Source of the DNA: Choristoneura fumiferana
Lineage: Eukaryota > Arthropoda > Insecta > Lepidoptera > Tortricidae
Reading direction: 5' to 3'
Assembly (NCBI RefSeq): GCF_025370935.1
Contig: NC_133480.1
Span: 703,563-767,562 of the forward strand
DNA length: 64,000 bases
The notes under the pieces were generated by a model. That model made no database searches and had not been told where the DNA came from. It saw only the letters and a list, made by a program, of their open reading frames with translations. The position numbers were made by a program, and so were the translations under genes. Below are positions 20,351-29,569 of the stretch, piece after piece (the stretch's first letter is position 1; the number at the start of each line of letters is the position of its first letter).

Positions 20351-20544
20351 AACAACGGCCACTGTAGCTGACGTCAAATAGCCGGTAGTTTTTTTTAGTC
20401 AACTGCAAATATTGGCAATAGTAACGATCTGTAAAGGTCTTTCTTATGTGTCTTAATGTAGGTGGAAGTTGTATACAAGGTGTTAATTAAATAACTGAAA
20501 ACCAGAAAGTAGTTTGCTCAGAATCGATAGTAGAATCGATTACA
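20351..20544. other. Non-coding stretch
   Basis: Nothing recognisable. Confidence 0.3.
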
Positions 20545-20690
20545 CTATGTTTAAAGGTAGCCTAGAAGAGATAGGCCGCCTATATTGCTTACCTTGTAAT
20601 TTTCTCTTTGTGTATCTGTTTTCTGTATCGCTTACTATTTCTGGTGTACAATAAAGAGTTTTTCTTTTGTATTGTATTGTAAATTAGGTT
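20545..20690 (+). repeat. Retroposon 3' end with ATTGT tail
   Basis: GGCCGCCTATATTGCTTACC, TGTATCGCTTACTATTTC and GTACAATAAAGAG (poly(A)-signal-like) lead to TATTGTATTGTA. Copies at 26760-26905 and 58945-59080, and a reversed piece at 42865-42910. Probably the 3' end of a non-LTR element. Confidence 0.65.
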
Positions 20691-21483
20691 GTGTTTGTGT
20701 TTTTAAATCCCTTTTTTTATTGTGCCCAGTCTAAAAGTTATGACTGTAACAAGCGCCCAATTAAATATTTCAGCGAGGTTGTATACTATTTCGATAATAT
20801 AATACTGACCGTTTTGCTGTCACTGTGTGATTTTCTTCTAAAACATCAAAGCGCAACTAACAATTATACAAATGATGAGTGTAGAGTTAGAAATGAAGTA
20901 GAATTACTGACTTAGCAAAACAACGAATATCTTTTAAAATAATGAAGGTACTTATTCAAAAATAAATGCAATCAATTACTGCTTGAAATGAAAAAGAGGT
21001 TTCAGTTATTTAATTAACTCCTTGTATAACAAGTTATGCAGACATAACGCCCTAGTTTCACGTCCACGTTCGTCAGAACCTCTAAGCCCGGGCGACCGAC
21101 TTTTGATCAGGCTTAAACTCAAAAGCACGCATTTTTGCGAAAATAAGACGAAATCCCAGAAATATTTTTTTGCAAATGTACTATTTTATTTAATTAGCAG
21201 AAGGCTTGCTCAACATACTCTCAGACTCTTTAAAACAAATGAGTTTTTGGATCTTGGCTGTATAGTCAAATTTTAAATTGCTTAGTTGTAACAGTTTTCA
21301 AATAAAATTACAGCAATTCTACTCTCATGGATCGTATTCAAACTGTCGCGCATTTCCGTACAACATTGATTTATGCGCACGCGCTGCTAGCAGCAATAGG
21401 CATGTCGATAACGTTTTATGTCGCTGCTGCGCAGCCACGGGTGACGAATTCTGTTTAAAATAACTAATAACTTCATACCCATC
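20691..21483. other. Non-coding stretch
   Basis: 21085-21165 is a diverged relative of 13728-13905 (GGGCGACCGACTTTTGATC). Open frames of 60-84 codons in this area show no family resemblance. Confidence 0.35.
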
Positions 21484-22046
21484 TGCTACACCGACAGCTC
21501 GAAGAATATGCAAGTTAAAATGCAATGGGCGGGCCATTTTTTTTTATTCGAATGGATGGCAAACGAGCAAGTGGGTCTCCTGATGGTAAGAGATCACCAC
21601 CGCATGGGCATGTTTATGGAAACATCTGCAACACCAGGGGTATTGCAGATGCGTTGCCAACCTAAGATGGGATACCTCAAGTGCCAGTAATTTCACCGGT
21701 CTTACTCTCCACGCCGAAACACAACAGTGCAAGCACTGCTGCTTCACGGCAGGATTAGAGAGAAAGATGGTGGTAGCAATCCGGGCGGACCTTGCACAAG
21801 GTCCTACCACCTGCAAAATGCTCCTGCAATGCCATGCTCGAAGACCTGATAACCGTTGGGGGAGAAAAGTCCTAGACCGACCACGAACCGGAAGACGAAG
21901 CGTTGGCAGACCACTACGTGGTCTGACGACATTGTGAAAATTGCGGGAAACCGGTGGATGCAAGTGGCGAGTTGTCGTTCCTTGTGGTGTTCTAAGGGTG
22001 ACGCCTTTGTTCAGCAGTGAACGTCTTCCGGCTGATGATGATGATG
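21484..22046 (+). pseudogene. RTE reverse transcriptase C-terminal relic split by repeat P
   Basis: 21484-21537 encodes a degraded KMQWAGH segment. After repeat P the frame resumes at about 21836 with NRWGRKVL and RPRTGRRSVGRP, then loses frame before the 3' end TTCAGCAGTGAACGTCTTCC and the GAT tail (22027-22050). The protein end matches other RTE copies here. The element was already integrated when repeat P inserted. Confidence 0.7.
21538..21828 (+). repeat. Repeat family P, copy 2, nested in the RTE relic
   Basis: Same blocks as 12285-12540. It is flanked by GCCAT-like bases on both sides (GGGCCAT, TGCCATG), a candidate 5-bp target duplication. Confidence 0.65.
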
Positions 22047-22059
22047 ATGAACCAGAAAT

Positions 22060-22315
22060 TATGATTGGTTTTATGGAGTCTTTTCGTATTTTTTATTTCA
22101 ACTCCAAATTTGTTACTTTTACGGTCATCCCGATGAGAGCGAAACATAGATGTCGCTAGTTGCTGCTGCTTAAGTAGCGTAGGAGAAAAAAGCAATCTGC
22201 GGTATGTGTGCATAGGAGAAATTTGTGTTTAAACTCCTGTCCAGCGATGGGTAGGTAGGGGTTATAGCACGCAGCACGGAATGCTGAGGACCTGGGTTCG
22301 ATTCCTGGCCGCCCC
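22060..22315 (+). mobile_element. Composite element T, copy 4
   Basis: ATGATTGGTTTTATGGAGTC and TTACTTTTACGGTCATCCCG are followed by GATGTCGCTAG and the tRNA-like block with GGGTTCGATTCC. Internally shortened. Confidence 0.7.
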
Positions 22316-22672
22316 TGAATATGAAGTCATGGGCTTGTTACTCTGGTCCCTTTAGTCCGCTATCTCCGTGTCCGCTCAATACTCTTCATCATCAAAACCC
22401 CATCCTATACACGCCCCACTGCTGGGCACAGGTCTCCTCTCAGAATAAGAGGACTTGTTAGCACCCACACGGGCACAGTGACACCTAAAATCTAATCGTT
22501 GTCTAAAAAACTAAATTAAAAACAGAATTAAAAATTCATAATTTCTTGAAATACCAAAGCCACATTGCATATATCTTACACGATGTGTTTTTTTTGCAGT
22601 GTTGACACATTTAAAATGATTTATGTTACACCGTAATCGTCAGATTTGCGACCAGCAAAACAGCAAACAAAG
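22316..22672. other. SINE fragment and non-coding DNA
   Basis: 22395-22485 carries the SINE tail (CCCCACTGCTGGGCACAGG). The rest up to 22672 is AT-rich with nothing named. Confidence 0.45.
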
Positions 22673-22714
22673 TATATCGATGGTGGAAGTCTCAATTGGC
22701 GTAAGGGACAAAAT
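22673..22714 (+). repeat. Left terminal inverted repeat of the GTAAGGG element
   Basis: 42 bp; pairs with 25903-25944 at 41 of 42 positions by eye. Confidence 0.85.
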
Positions 22715-23177
22715 ACCGAAAATCACTTTTAAACATAGAAAATTAGAGTTTTTTTTTCTCTGTCGATGGTAGTATTCAAGTTACGATACGGCCCTTACTT
22801 TTGCTGTTATCAACATTTATTATTTTAAAATAAAATAGCTTAAGGGACATGATATAAAATATTTGAGCTGAAAAATGGCGTAAATGTATTGTTTTTTTAA
22901 TATTTGGGTCGTAAGGGGCTGTGGCAGTCTCATATGTCCTTTACGACTCGGCTCATGTCGTTAAAAAAAACCCAACAAATATAATAAAAGGGCGTATGGG
23001 TCAATTATTGTTTCATTGCCCTTTACACCCCAACATTTTTATAACGAATAAGATAAAAAAGCAAGAAGTTGTTGGGCGTTACCTTACCGCCTGTACCTAT
23101 TTCTTGTACCTAACATCAAAATACTAACGCGTCTACCTACCTTCCACGCGCCGAGCGTTTGTGCATTGCACATTCGG

Positions 23178-23212
23178 TCAGTCGTGCCAGACACGTCAAA
23201 CACGGAGGACGT
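23178..23212 (+). promoter_or_regulatory. Inr plus DPE-like core promoter
   Basis: TCAGTC at 23178-23183 fits the arthropod initiator with A+1 at 23180. GGACGT at 23207-23212 sits exactly at +28 to +33 and fits the downstream promoter element. The region is locally GC-rich. A short Lys-rich frame (MPKAKQKKR) starts about 80 bases downstream but stops after two more codons. It may be the remains of a transposase promoter. Confidence 0.45.
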
Positions 23213-23508
23213 ATTTGATTGCCTACGTTTGTTCTTTGTCAACGCGCGTATTTTTTATAAGATGCCAAAAGCAAAACAAAAAAAAAGATTAAGTTGATGG
23301 ATCCCTAATGGCTAGACGTCGAGCTAACATTTCCGTAATGGAATTTCAGTCAAGGCTGTTGAGGTACATTTCTCTTAGCTACTTTGTTTATTTTAAGCTA
23401 TCCTGACAGCTGTTCTGACAGATCCTAATAAAGGAAGCCTGTGCCCAGCAGTGGGACGTATATAGGCCGAGATGATGATGCATATATAATAATAATTGGC
23501 CTGTATAA

Positions 23509-23810
23509 TTAATTAAAAAACAGCAATTTATAAAATAAGAAGTACTTTTATGGGCGTAAGGGGTATAAAAAGCAAGAGCTAGAGTAAATTGCCGCTCGTA
23601 AGGGACAGTAGCAAACAGACATTTAAAAAAAAGGTGTAATTGGTACGTCGTAAGGGGCATTAAATAACAGCAACTTATAAAATAAGGAATACTCTTATGG
23701 GCGTAAGGGACATCAAAAGCTAAAACTAGAGTAAATTGTTGGTCGTAAGGGACAATAACAAACAGACATTTTAAAAATTGAGGTTACTTTATGGGTGTAA
23801 GGGGCACTTA
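23509..23810 (+). repeat. 147-bp tandem duplication carrying GTAAGGG motifs
   Basis: Motif starts at 23556, 23598, 23650 and again at 23703, 23745, 23797 are each displaced by 147 bp. Flanking sequence repeats with them (CAGCAA.TTATAAAATAAG, CTAGAGTAAATTG, ACAAACAGACATTT). About two diverged units. Confidence 0.75.
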
Positions 23811-23929
23811 AAGTAAAATACCTTGCTTGCTTCTTTTAGTTCATTAAAATACCTTGTTAATGTTAGGTCGTAGGAGGCATCAAAACAGATGGTTTTTAGA
23901 ACTTGTAGTGATTGAAACAACAACTCAAG

Positions 23930-24300
23930 CAAGCATACTCCCAAATGTGCAAGAAATAGTGCAAGCAAGCATGTAAGAAAGCATGCAAGCAAGCATGCAA
24001 GCAAGCAAGCAAGCAAGCATGTAAGCAACCACCTAAGCAAGCTTGCAAGTGAGCATGTAATTTTGTCAATCAAATCAACAAACATGCAATTTTATCGGCC
24101 TGGGTTAGATGAACATCGCGGGCTACCCCGATCCCGCGATGACCGGTCTATGGTATCTCCTCCAGCGCTCATGAAGCGGGCTGGCGTCCCACTCCCTCAC
24201 AGCTGCAAGCAGTGTGTTGGAGGAAGCATAAATAGTGCAATCAAACATGCAAGCAAGCATGCAAGCAAGCAAGCAAGCATGTAAGCAATAATGCAAGCAA
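23930..24300. repeat. CAAG/CAAGCATG microsatellite split by a GC-rich segment
   Basis: Units of GCAAGCAAGCAT fill 23930-24055 and 24235-24303. Between them 24100-24230 is unlike the surroundings and GC-rich (ATCGCGGGCTACCCCG, CCTCCAGCGCTCATGAAGCG). I cannot identify it. Confidence 0.65.
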
Positions 24301-24394
24301 GCAGCGTTAGTACGCCAGTGGTGGTAGTGAAAATCAGTTCATCATCATCGTCATCAACAACATCATCAGTTTGTTTATCGCTATCCTGCCGGAA

Positions 24395-24812
24395 CTATGC
24401 TATTTTCCGGGATAAAAACTTATTTACTTGGCGATTTTTAACAGCTGCAATATCTTCCTTGACCCTCTCAGCTATAAACAAACAAGTCAGCCATAGCCGA
24501 GCATTTGTTGGAGTCAGGACCAAACCACTGGATTGAGCTTCACAATCCCAAAATTCTGTCCACGGAACGTCATTTCTACTCAAGAATGGTACGTGAAGCA
24601 GTTGAAATAAAAAAGCATAAAAATGTCAACCGGGACAATGGATATAAGCTTTCATCTTCGTGGAATCCTGTTATTAATAAGTGTCGACGTCGGGATGAGT
24701 GTTGTGAGTCGGTGTGATGGGGTCACAAATAAAAATCACCAAGTGCGGGTAGTTAGTGATACGAGTGCTGGTACTATTAGTGATCAAGTGCGGGTAGTTC
24801 GAAGGACTCGCG
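24395..24812 (+). pseudogene. Penelope-like element C-terminal fragment, left arm
   Basis: The plus-strand frame 24482-24717 encodes KSAIAEHLLESGPNHWIEL, ERHFYSRMVREAVEI and GYKLSSSWNPVINKC. This is the conserved region after the GIY-YIG endonuclease motif in Penelope-like retroelements. Immediately upstream (24395-24478) lies part of the same domain in the opposite orientation (IAERVKEDIAAVKNRQV on the minus strand), so the fragment is an inverted junction rather than an intact gene. Reverse transcriptase is absent. Confidence 0.8.
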
Positions 24813-24948
24813 CTCATAGTCAAAATACCACAAACGGGACTTATCACGCTATTATTACACAAGTAATATTTACCTCGACGTTTCGGCAACGTTACAGTTG
24901 CCGTGGTCACGAGTAGACTGAAGTGTGGGGTGTCAAGTCTGCCTAGCA

Positions 24949-25402
24949 GCGCGAGTTCTTCGAACTACCCGCACTTGATCACTAATAGTGCCGGCACTCG
25001 TATCACGAACTACCCGCACTTGGTCACTTATTAGTCACCCTATCACACCGACACACAACACTAACAACGTCTGATCGTCCCTCCGAACATTCATCCCGAC
25101 GCCGACACTTATTAATAACAGGATTCCACGAAGATGAAAGCTTATACCCATCGTCCTGGTTGAAATTGTTATGCTTTTTTATTTCAACCGCTACACGTAC
25201 CATTCTTGAGTAAAAATGACGTTCCGTGGACAGAATTTTGGAATTGTGAAGCTCAATCCAGTGGTTTGGCTATGGCTGACTTGTTTACCTGGCGATTTTT
25301 AACAGATGCAATGTGTTCCTTGACCCTCTCAGCTATTGTTCTTTTCGTCTGTCCGATATAGGAACTACCACAACTACAATCAACCCTATAAACACCCGGT
25401 GT
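24949..25402 (-). pseudogene. Penelope-like element GIY-YIG endonuclease fragment, right arm
   Basis: The minus strand encodes GVYRVDCSCGSSYIGQTK (GVY...YIG core), IAERVKEHIASVKNRQV and NKSAIA. A 23-bp deletion relative to the left arm then shifts the frame to a stop near 25253. Remains of the C-terminal region continue to about 25100. Arms 24482-24812 and 24949-25282 are inverted copies of about 330 bp. A terminal sequence with CGAAACGTCGAGG lies between them. Confidence 0.82.
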
Positions 25403-25902
25403 TTAGAAGGGAAAGACATCCTTGGGTGTCCTGATATGCCTCGCAAAAACTAAAACTAAAACTAAAACTTAAGAAAATGTTACAAATTACATATTTTTAA
25501 GGGGACGTGCAAAAAAAATATGGCTTTTGCGCGTTATTTTAAATAATTAAAGTGGTTCTTTGAGTTAATTCACTATTTTTTTTAATTTTATTACTGGAAC
25601 TTACGTCCAAATATGTAGCAAATAAAATATATGATGTCCTATAAGACCAAAAATCGGTTACTACATTATTTATTTATTTACGGTTTATGAGTGTAAGGGG
25701 CTATGACACCCGTATGTCACGGGCGTAAGGGACAGCTATTTTTCTTGTTAAGCTTTTTACGAAAATGTCTATAGTTTCACGTTGAAAAGCAAGAAAATTC
25801 AAGATTTTACGTAATTATAACGTCCTGCTAAGTTAAACATTAACAATGCTGTGAGGGTTTGAAAATTACCAAAAACTTCTTTTCGCTCTCCTGAAAAGTA
25901 GC

Positions 25903-25944
25903 ATTTTGTCCCTTACGTCAATTGAGACTTCCACCATCGATATA
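25903..25944 (-). repeat. Right terminal inverted repeat of the GTAAGGG element
   Basis: Reverse complement of 22673-22714 except for one base. It contains TGTCCCTTACGTC. Confidence 0.85.
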
Positions 25945-26164
25945 TTCAAGCCAAAGGTCAGTGCTAACACAACAGCAATACCTAGAAAATGCATGTAAGT
26001 TTAAAATAAACACTTATACAATGAACGGTTACATGACATCAACGTATCTCGACGATAATAACCCGTTATTCTCAACTAATTTAATGTCTATTACATACAC
26101 AGACGGATAAAGGTACAAGGTGTTTGAAAAATTATGCAGAATTCCGTAATATATTTTTGAGTCT
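25945..26164. other. Non-coding stretch
   Basis: Flank of the TIR element. Nothing recognisable. Confidence 0.3.
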
Positions 26165-26405
26165 TTGAGTCTTTGACATTCGTCTGACACGTGTCTTTAC
26201 TTCCTGTAGAAATCATGCGAGTGTCTGCCAAATGTCTGCGGGGGCAGGCTGAAAACCAGCGCTGGCAGCATAAGCTGAGCATGTTCCTTTTGCCACACAG
26301 TGCAAGGGACTGGCAAACACATTCTTTATTAGTTTATTGTTTACTTGTATTCTGTGTGCCTATCCTGTATTGTTCATGTTGGCAAATAAATCAATCTTCT
26401 TCTTC
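26165..26405 (+). repeat. Retroposon 3' end with CTT tail
   Basis: GGGGGCAGGCTGAAAACC and AGCGCTGGCAGC are followed by a 3' end GCAAATAAATCAATC and CTTCTTCTTCTTC. Likely the tail of a non-LTR element; no coding frame. Confidence 0.55.
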
Positions 26406-26544
26406 TTCAAATTAGGCCAGCTGGACAGTACCTAACTGATTCCCTACTAGGCAACGGACCCAGATATTAGCAGAGCTACGCTTGGAGTTTGCATGTGTAC
26501 AGAAAAAAAAGAATAAATATCACCCTTCCAATATCTATTCCTTA
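26406..26544. other. Non-coding stretch
   Basis: Nothing recognisable. Confidence 0.3.
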
Positions 26545-26755
26545 GGCTGCATTTCCACAAGAAATGCGCGAGGATGTATTGCAAGGAATGTGTTTTTCAC
26601 GAACCAATAGGAACGCTTCATTTGCCTCGCCTCGCTCCGCTCAGCTGTGTCCACCAGAGCGGTGCTGCGCGAGGATAGGAAAATGAAGGGTTTCTATTGG
26701 TTCATGAAAAACACATTTAAACACACACATCGTCGCACATCCTGGTGATAAAGCC
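26545..26755. mobile_element. MITE family W, uninterrupted copy
   Basis: About 210 bp. Termini TTTCCACAAGAAATGCGCGAG and its diverged complement at 26730-26750. The interior is itself inverted (CCAATAGGAACGCTTCATTT against the AAATGAAGGGTTTCTATTGG segment). It gives the empty-site reference for the copies at 15483 and 39700. Confidence 0.75.
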
Positions 26756-27060
26756 GCCTCATGTCTAATTTGCCTGAAAGAGATCGCTCTGAAGCGATAA
26801 GGCAGTCTATTGTTTACCTTTGAAAATCTCTATATACCTACCTGTGTTTTCTGTACTGCTTACTATGTATTATTTTATTGTGTACAGTTATTGTATTGTA
26901 TTGTATAGGACACTTGACACCAATTGACCTAGTCCCAAAATGAGCAAAGTTGGTGTTATGGGTATGTGTATTGTATTGTATGTGTAATAATAATGTAAGT
27001 ATTTTGCGAAAGGCGAATAAATATTTCTATTTCTGTTTCTGTTTCTATTTCTATATTTAC
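26756..27060. repeat. Three retroposon tails in succession
   Basis: 26760-26905 is the ATTGT-tailed family. 26907-26960 is the 3' end of SINE S (CACCAATTGACCTAGTCCC). 27000-27055 is an AATAAATATTTC tail with TTTCTG units. They look like stacked insertions into tails. Confidence 0.6.
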
Positions 27061-27097
27061 TTAAACTAGACATTACTCACTGTTTTGTACGCATAAT

Positions 27098-27370
27098 CCA
27101 AGATCATCATCATCATCATCATCATCAGCCGGAAGACGTCCACTGCTGGACAAAGGCCTCCCCCTTAGAATGCCACAATGAACGACAACTCGCCACTTGC
27201 ATCCACCGGTTTCCCGCTACTCTCACGATGTCGTCAGTCCACCTGGTGGGAGGCCTGCCAACGCTTCGTCTTCCGGTTCGTGGTCGCCACTCGAGGACTT
27301 TCCTTCCCCAACGGTTATCTGTTCTTCGAGCGATGTGGCCTGCCCATTGCCACTTCAATTTGCATATTTT
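27098..27370 (-). pseudogene. RTE reverse transcriptase C-terminal fragment
   Basis: A 77-codon open minus-strand frame (27125-27358) reads KWQWAGHIARRTDNRWGRK, VLEWRPRTGRRSVGRPPTRW and ends FVQQWTSSG. This is the characteristic C-terminus of RTE non-LTR reverse transcriptases. It continues into the 3' end and a GAT-rich tail (27104-27127). It is 5'-truncated, as expected for incomplete target-primed reverse transcription, and has no internal breaks, so it is a fairly young copy. Confidence 0.8.
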
Positions 27371-27479
27371 TCCAGCTATGCTATATATGCTAGGCTATAA
27401 TCCAAGATGATGCAGTTGAACTAAAAGTTCGGGAGTTTACTTTAATTCCCCCGTTCATCGCTAGATCACCATCGGAGCA
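27371..27479. other. Non-coding stretch
   Basis: Nothing recognisable. Confidence 0.3.
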
Positions 27480-27625
27480 ACACAACCGTTCACCTGCAAC
27501 CGTTCGTTCTGATCATGACCTCTGGTTGAGTTCGAAAACCGTCAGCGTAGTGTGATGGTTGTGACACACACACACATTTGTTGCATAGAAGTAGCTATAG
27601 TAACGTCGCGGGTGAGCAAGCTAAT
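27480..27625 (+). repeat. Family X terminal repeat with hammerhead-like core
   Basis: 27501-27555 contains CTGATCATGACC, a CTC/GAG stem and CGAAAACCGTC, then the usual GTCGCGGGTGAGCAAG end. Confidence 0.6.
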
Positions 27626-27769
27626 TGTCTGTAGTTAATTTAGAAACACCTTGTATAGAGACAGGTAATGAGATGCGGCAGACAGCCAACTCCAAGTGGC
27701 CAATTAGACAAAACGGTAATTCAATCAGTCAAGTGCGAGTCGGACGTTTTAAAAGTAAATATAGAATGA

Positions 27770-27872
27770 AAGAAGAAAGAAAGATAGAAGACATTTATTC
27801 ACTAATACGGAAGACTATACACAAAATAAAAACACATAATCGGGATAAATTGTTAAAAGAACAAACCTACGA
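27770..27872 (-). repeat. (CTTT)n-tailed retroposon 3' end, reversed
   Basis: GAAAGAAGAAAGAAAG, AAGACATTTATTCACTAA and ACACATAATCGGG are the complement of 19975-20140. Confidence 0.65.
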
Positions 27873-27875
27873 ATA

Positions 27876-28156
27876 AATAATAAGTCAGGAAGCGTGACTC
27901 AGAACAAATTCCACACAAAAAGTGGCCATGCTTTAAACCAAAACGACTTATGATTCAAATACGAACCAGTTTCGAGGAAAGGAGGTTTAGGAGGATAGAC
28001 GTTGTTGATTGGTTCAAATTTAGAAACAAAGCAGGGATTGGTTGATGCAATATGAGATGCACGAGAAATGACGCGTAGAACACGGTTTTTAAGCCCCGCC
28101 TACTAGGACACGCGAGGCCTTTTTTCTGACGCAGTTTTAATTCCTGACTTATTATT
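27876..28156. mobile_element. MITE family Q, uninterrupted copy
   Basis: Bounded by inverted repeats ATAATAAGTCAGGA (27877-27890) and TCCTGACTTATTAT (28142-28155). About 280 bp with no coding. It provides the uninterrupted version of 14147-15010. Confidence 0.75.
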
Positions 28157-28380
28157 TACTAGCCGTTACCCGCGACTCCGTCCGCGTAGAATTCGTTTAT
28201 CGCTATCCCGGGGGAGCTATGCTATTTTCCGGGATAAAAACTATCCCATGTCCTTCACCGGGACTCAAACTATCTGTATACCGAATTTCATCTAAATAAG
28301 AGATGAATTACGAAACTAACAAATAAACAAACAGACTAACAAACTTTCGCATTTATAATATTAGTGAGATAGTGAGATTC
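28157..28380 (-). mobile_element. Helitron-like non-autonomous element
   Basis: On the minus strand it starts near ACTAATATTATAAATGCG and ends GTCGCGGGTAACGGCTAGT, with CCGGGATAGCG and TTTTTATCCCGG in the middle. This is the widespread lepidopteran pattern with a GC hairpin close to a CTAGT end. Copies at 45060-45265 and 51963-52183, and fragments at 15115 and 43855. Element 2 inserted at its edge. Confidence 0.7.
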
Positions 28381-28384
28381 GTAG

Positions 28385-28658
28385 TAAAAGAAATTATCCA
28401 AATAAGAGGTCCAACTAATACTGTTAAAAATAAACTGCCTTTAATAGGTTTAAAACACTGTATTTACTTGTTTTCACGTTAAAAACAACAAGATAAAAAA
28501 TGTGCGCGCCGAATCTCAGAACAACTGTCAAATGTGAAAATTTCGTTCGAAAACTATATACGAATTCCGTTTAGGAATCTGAATTTGAGCGTTTTTTTTT
28601 GCTATAATTAAACATTTTTGTTTACTACAAGGAAAACTACAAATAATTATTTCTAACA
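28385..28658 (-). repeat. Element 2 3' LTR
   Basis: 274 bp, matching 34747-35020 by eye including the nine-base homopolymer near 28600. In sense orientation it starts TGTTAGAAATAATT and ends TTTCTTTTA. Confidence 0.94.
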
Positions 28659-28937
28659 ATTCGGCCGTCCTGACCCAAAACCCGTCCTCGGGTTTGAAAC
28701 ACGAGAAGTTATATGTATTTACATGTACGTTTAATTAAACGCGAGTACATAGTAAAATAACACATACTATATGCTATTATTATTGTCATTTTACTACACA
28801 AACTAAATTCTACTGTGTCCAGTTACAAACAGAATGTTGTTTTATTTATTTAGTTAAACACAAATGGTCTACTCTGGATCAACATAACTTAAAAATAATA
28901 AAATTGTAAAATTAACAAGAACATCAATAATAATCAC

Positions 28938-29425
28938 CCTGCCTGAACAATAGGCTATCTGCCTGAATAATAGGCTGTCTGCCTGTATGGTTGGCTATCT
29001 GCCCTGTTGGCTATCTGCCTGAACTAAAGGCTGTCTGCCTGTATGGTTGGCTATCTGCTCTGTTGGCTATCTGCCTGAATAATAGGCTGTCTGCCTGTTT
29101 GGTTGGCTATCTGCCTGAACTAAAGGCTGTCTGCCTGTATGGTTGGCTATCTGCCCTGTTGGCTATCTGCCTGAACTATAGGCTGTCTGCCTGTATGGTT
29201 GGCTATCTGCCCTGTTGGCTATCTGCCTGAATAATAGGCTGTCTGCCTGTTTGGTTGGCTATCTGCCCTGTTGGCTATCTGCCTGAACTATAGGCTGTCT
29301 GCCTGTATGGTTGGCTATCTGCCCTGTTGGCTATCTGCCTGAATACTAGGCTGTCTGCCTGTTTGGTTGGCTATCTGCCCTGTTGGCTATCTGCCTGAAC
29401 TATAGGCTGTCTGCCTGTTTGGTTA
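28938..29425 (+). repeat. Higher-order tandem repeat in the element 2 3' region
   Basis: About 8.5 copies of a 56-bp unit built from three related blocks of 20, 20 and 16 bp, each starting GGCT(A/G)TCTGCC. Alternate units differ (GAACTATA with TATGGTT, GAATAATA with TTTGGTT), giving a 112-bp dimer. One unit near 29110 lacks the 16-bp block. The open frame across it is a by-product of the repeat. Confidence 0.9.
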
Positions 29426-29569
29426 CATGAAAACAACCATCCACCAGTTACTCTTGCTTTAATCTAAATTACATGATATTTCTGGTTCCCTTCTAACAAA
29501 AAAAAAACAATCAAACATAAACACCTTCTAATCAAAAAGTTAATTATGTTATAAACTATATATATGTTT

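Larger units (their letters stand above)
22673..25944. mobile_element. 3.27-kb TIR element with GTAAGGG motif array
   Basis: The ends are 42-bp inverted repeats (22673-22714 and 25903-25944) differing at one position. Each starts TATATCGATGGTGG and contains GTAAGGGACA. If the outer TATA is the target duplication, the repeat proper begins TCGATGG. About 16 copies of GTAAGGG(A/G)C(A/T) are scattered inside in both orientations. No transposase frame is visible, so this is probably a non-autonomous or decayed DNA transposon whose motif is a subterminal binding site. It carries a SINE scrap (23430-23475), a CAAG microsatellite and Penelope fragments. Superfamily unknown. Confidence 0.75.

Noticed and set aside
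24868..24905. Hammerhead ribozyme in the CGAAACGTCGAGG terminus of the first Penelope fragment
   Set aside because: The GAAA-GTC side is present, but the CTGATGA side is degraded (CTCGTGA), so only the family X copies are reported.
28991..29230. Repetitive open frame (CLYGWLSALLA type)
   Set aside because: A by-product of the 20/16-bp tandem repeat in element 2, with no start context or independent support.
28938..29425. Possible CRISPR array
   Set aside because: Repeats and spacers are not distinguishable, since all blocks are related, and the setting is an insect LTR element.
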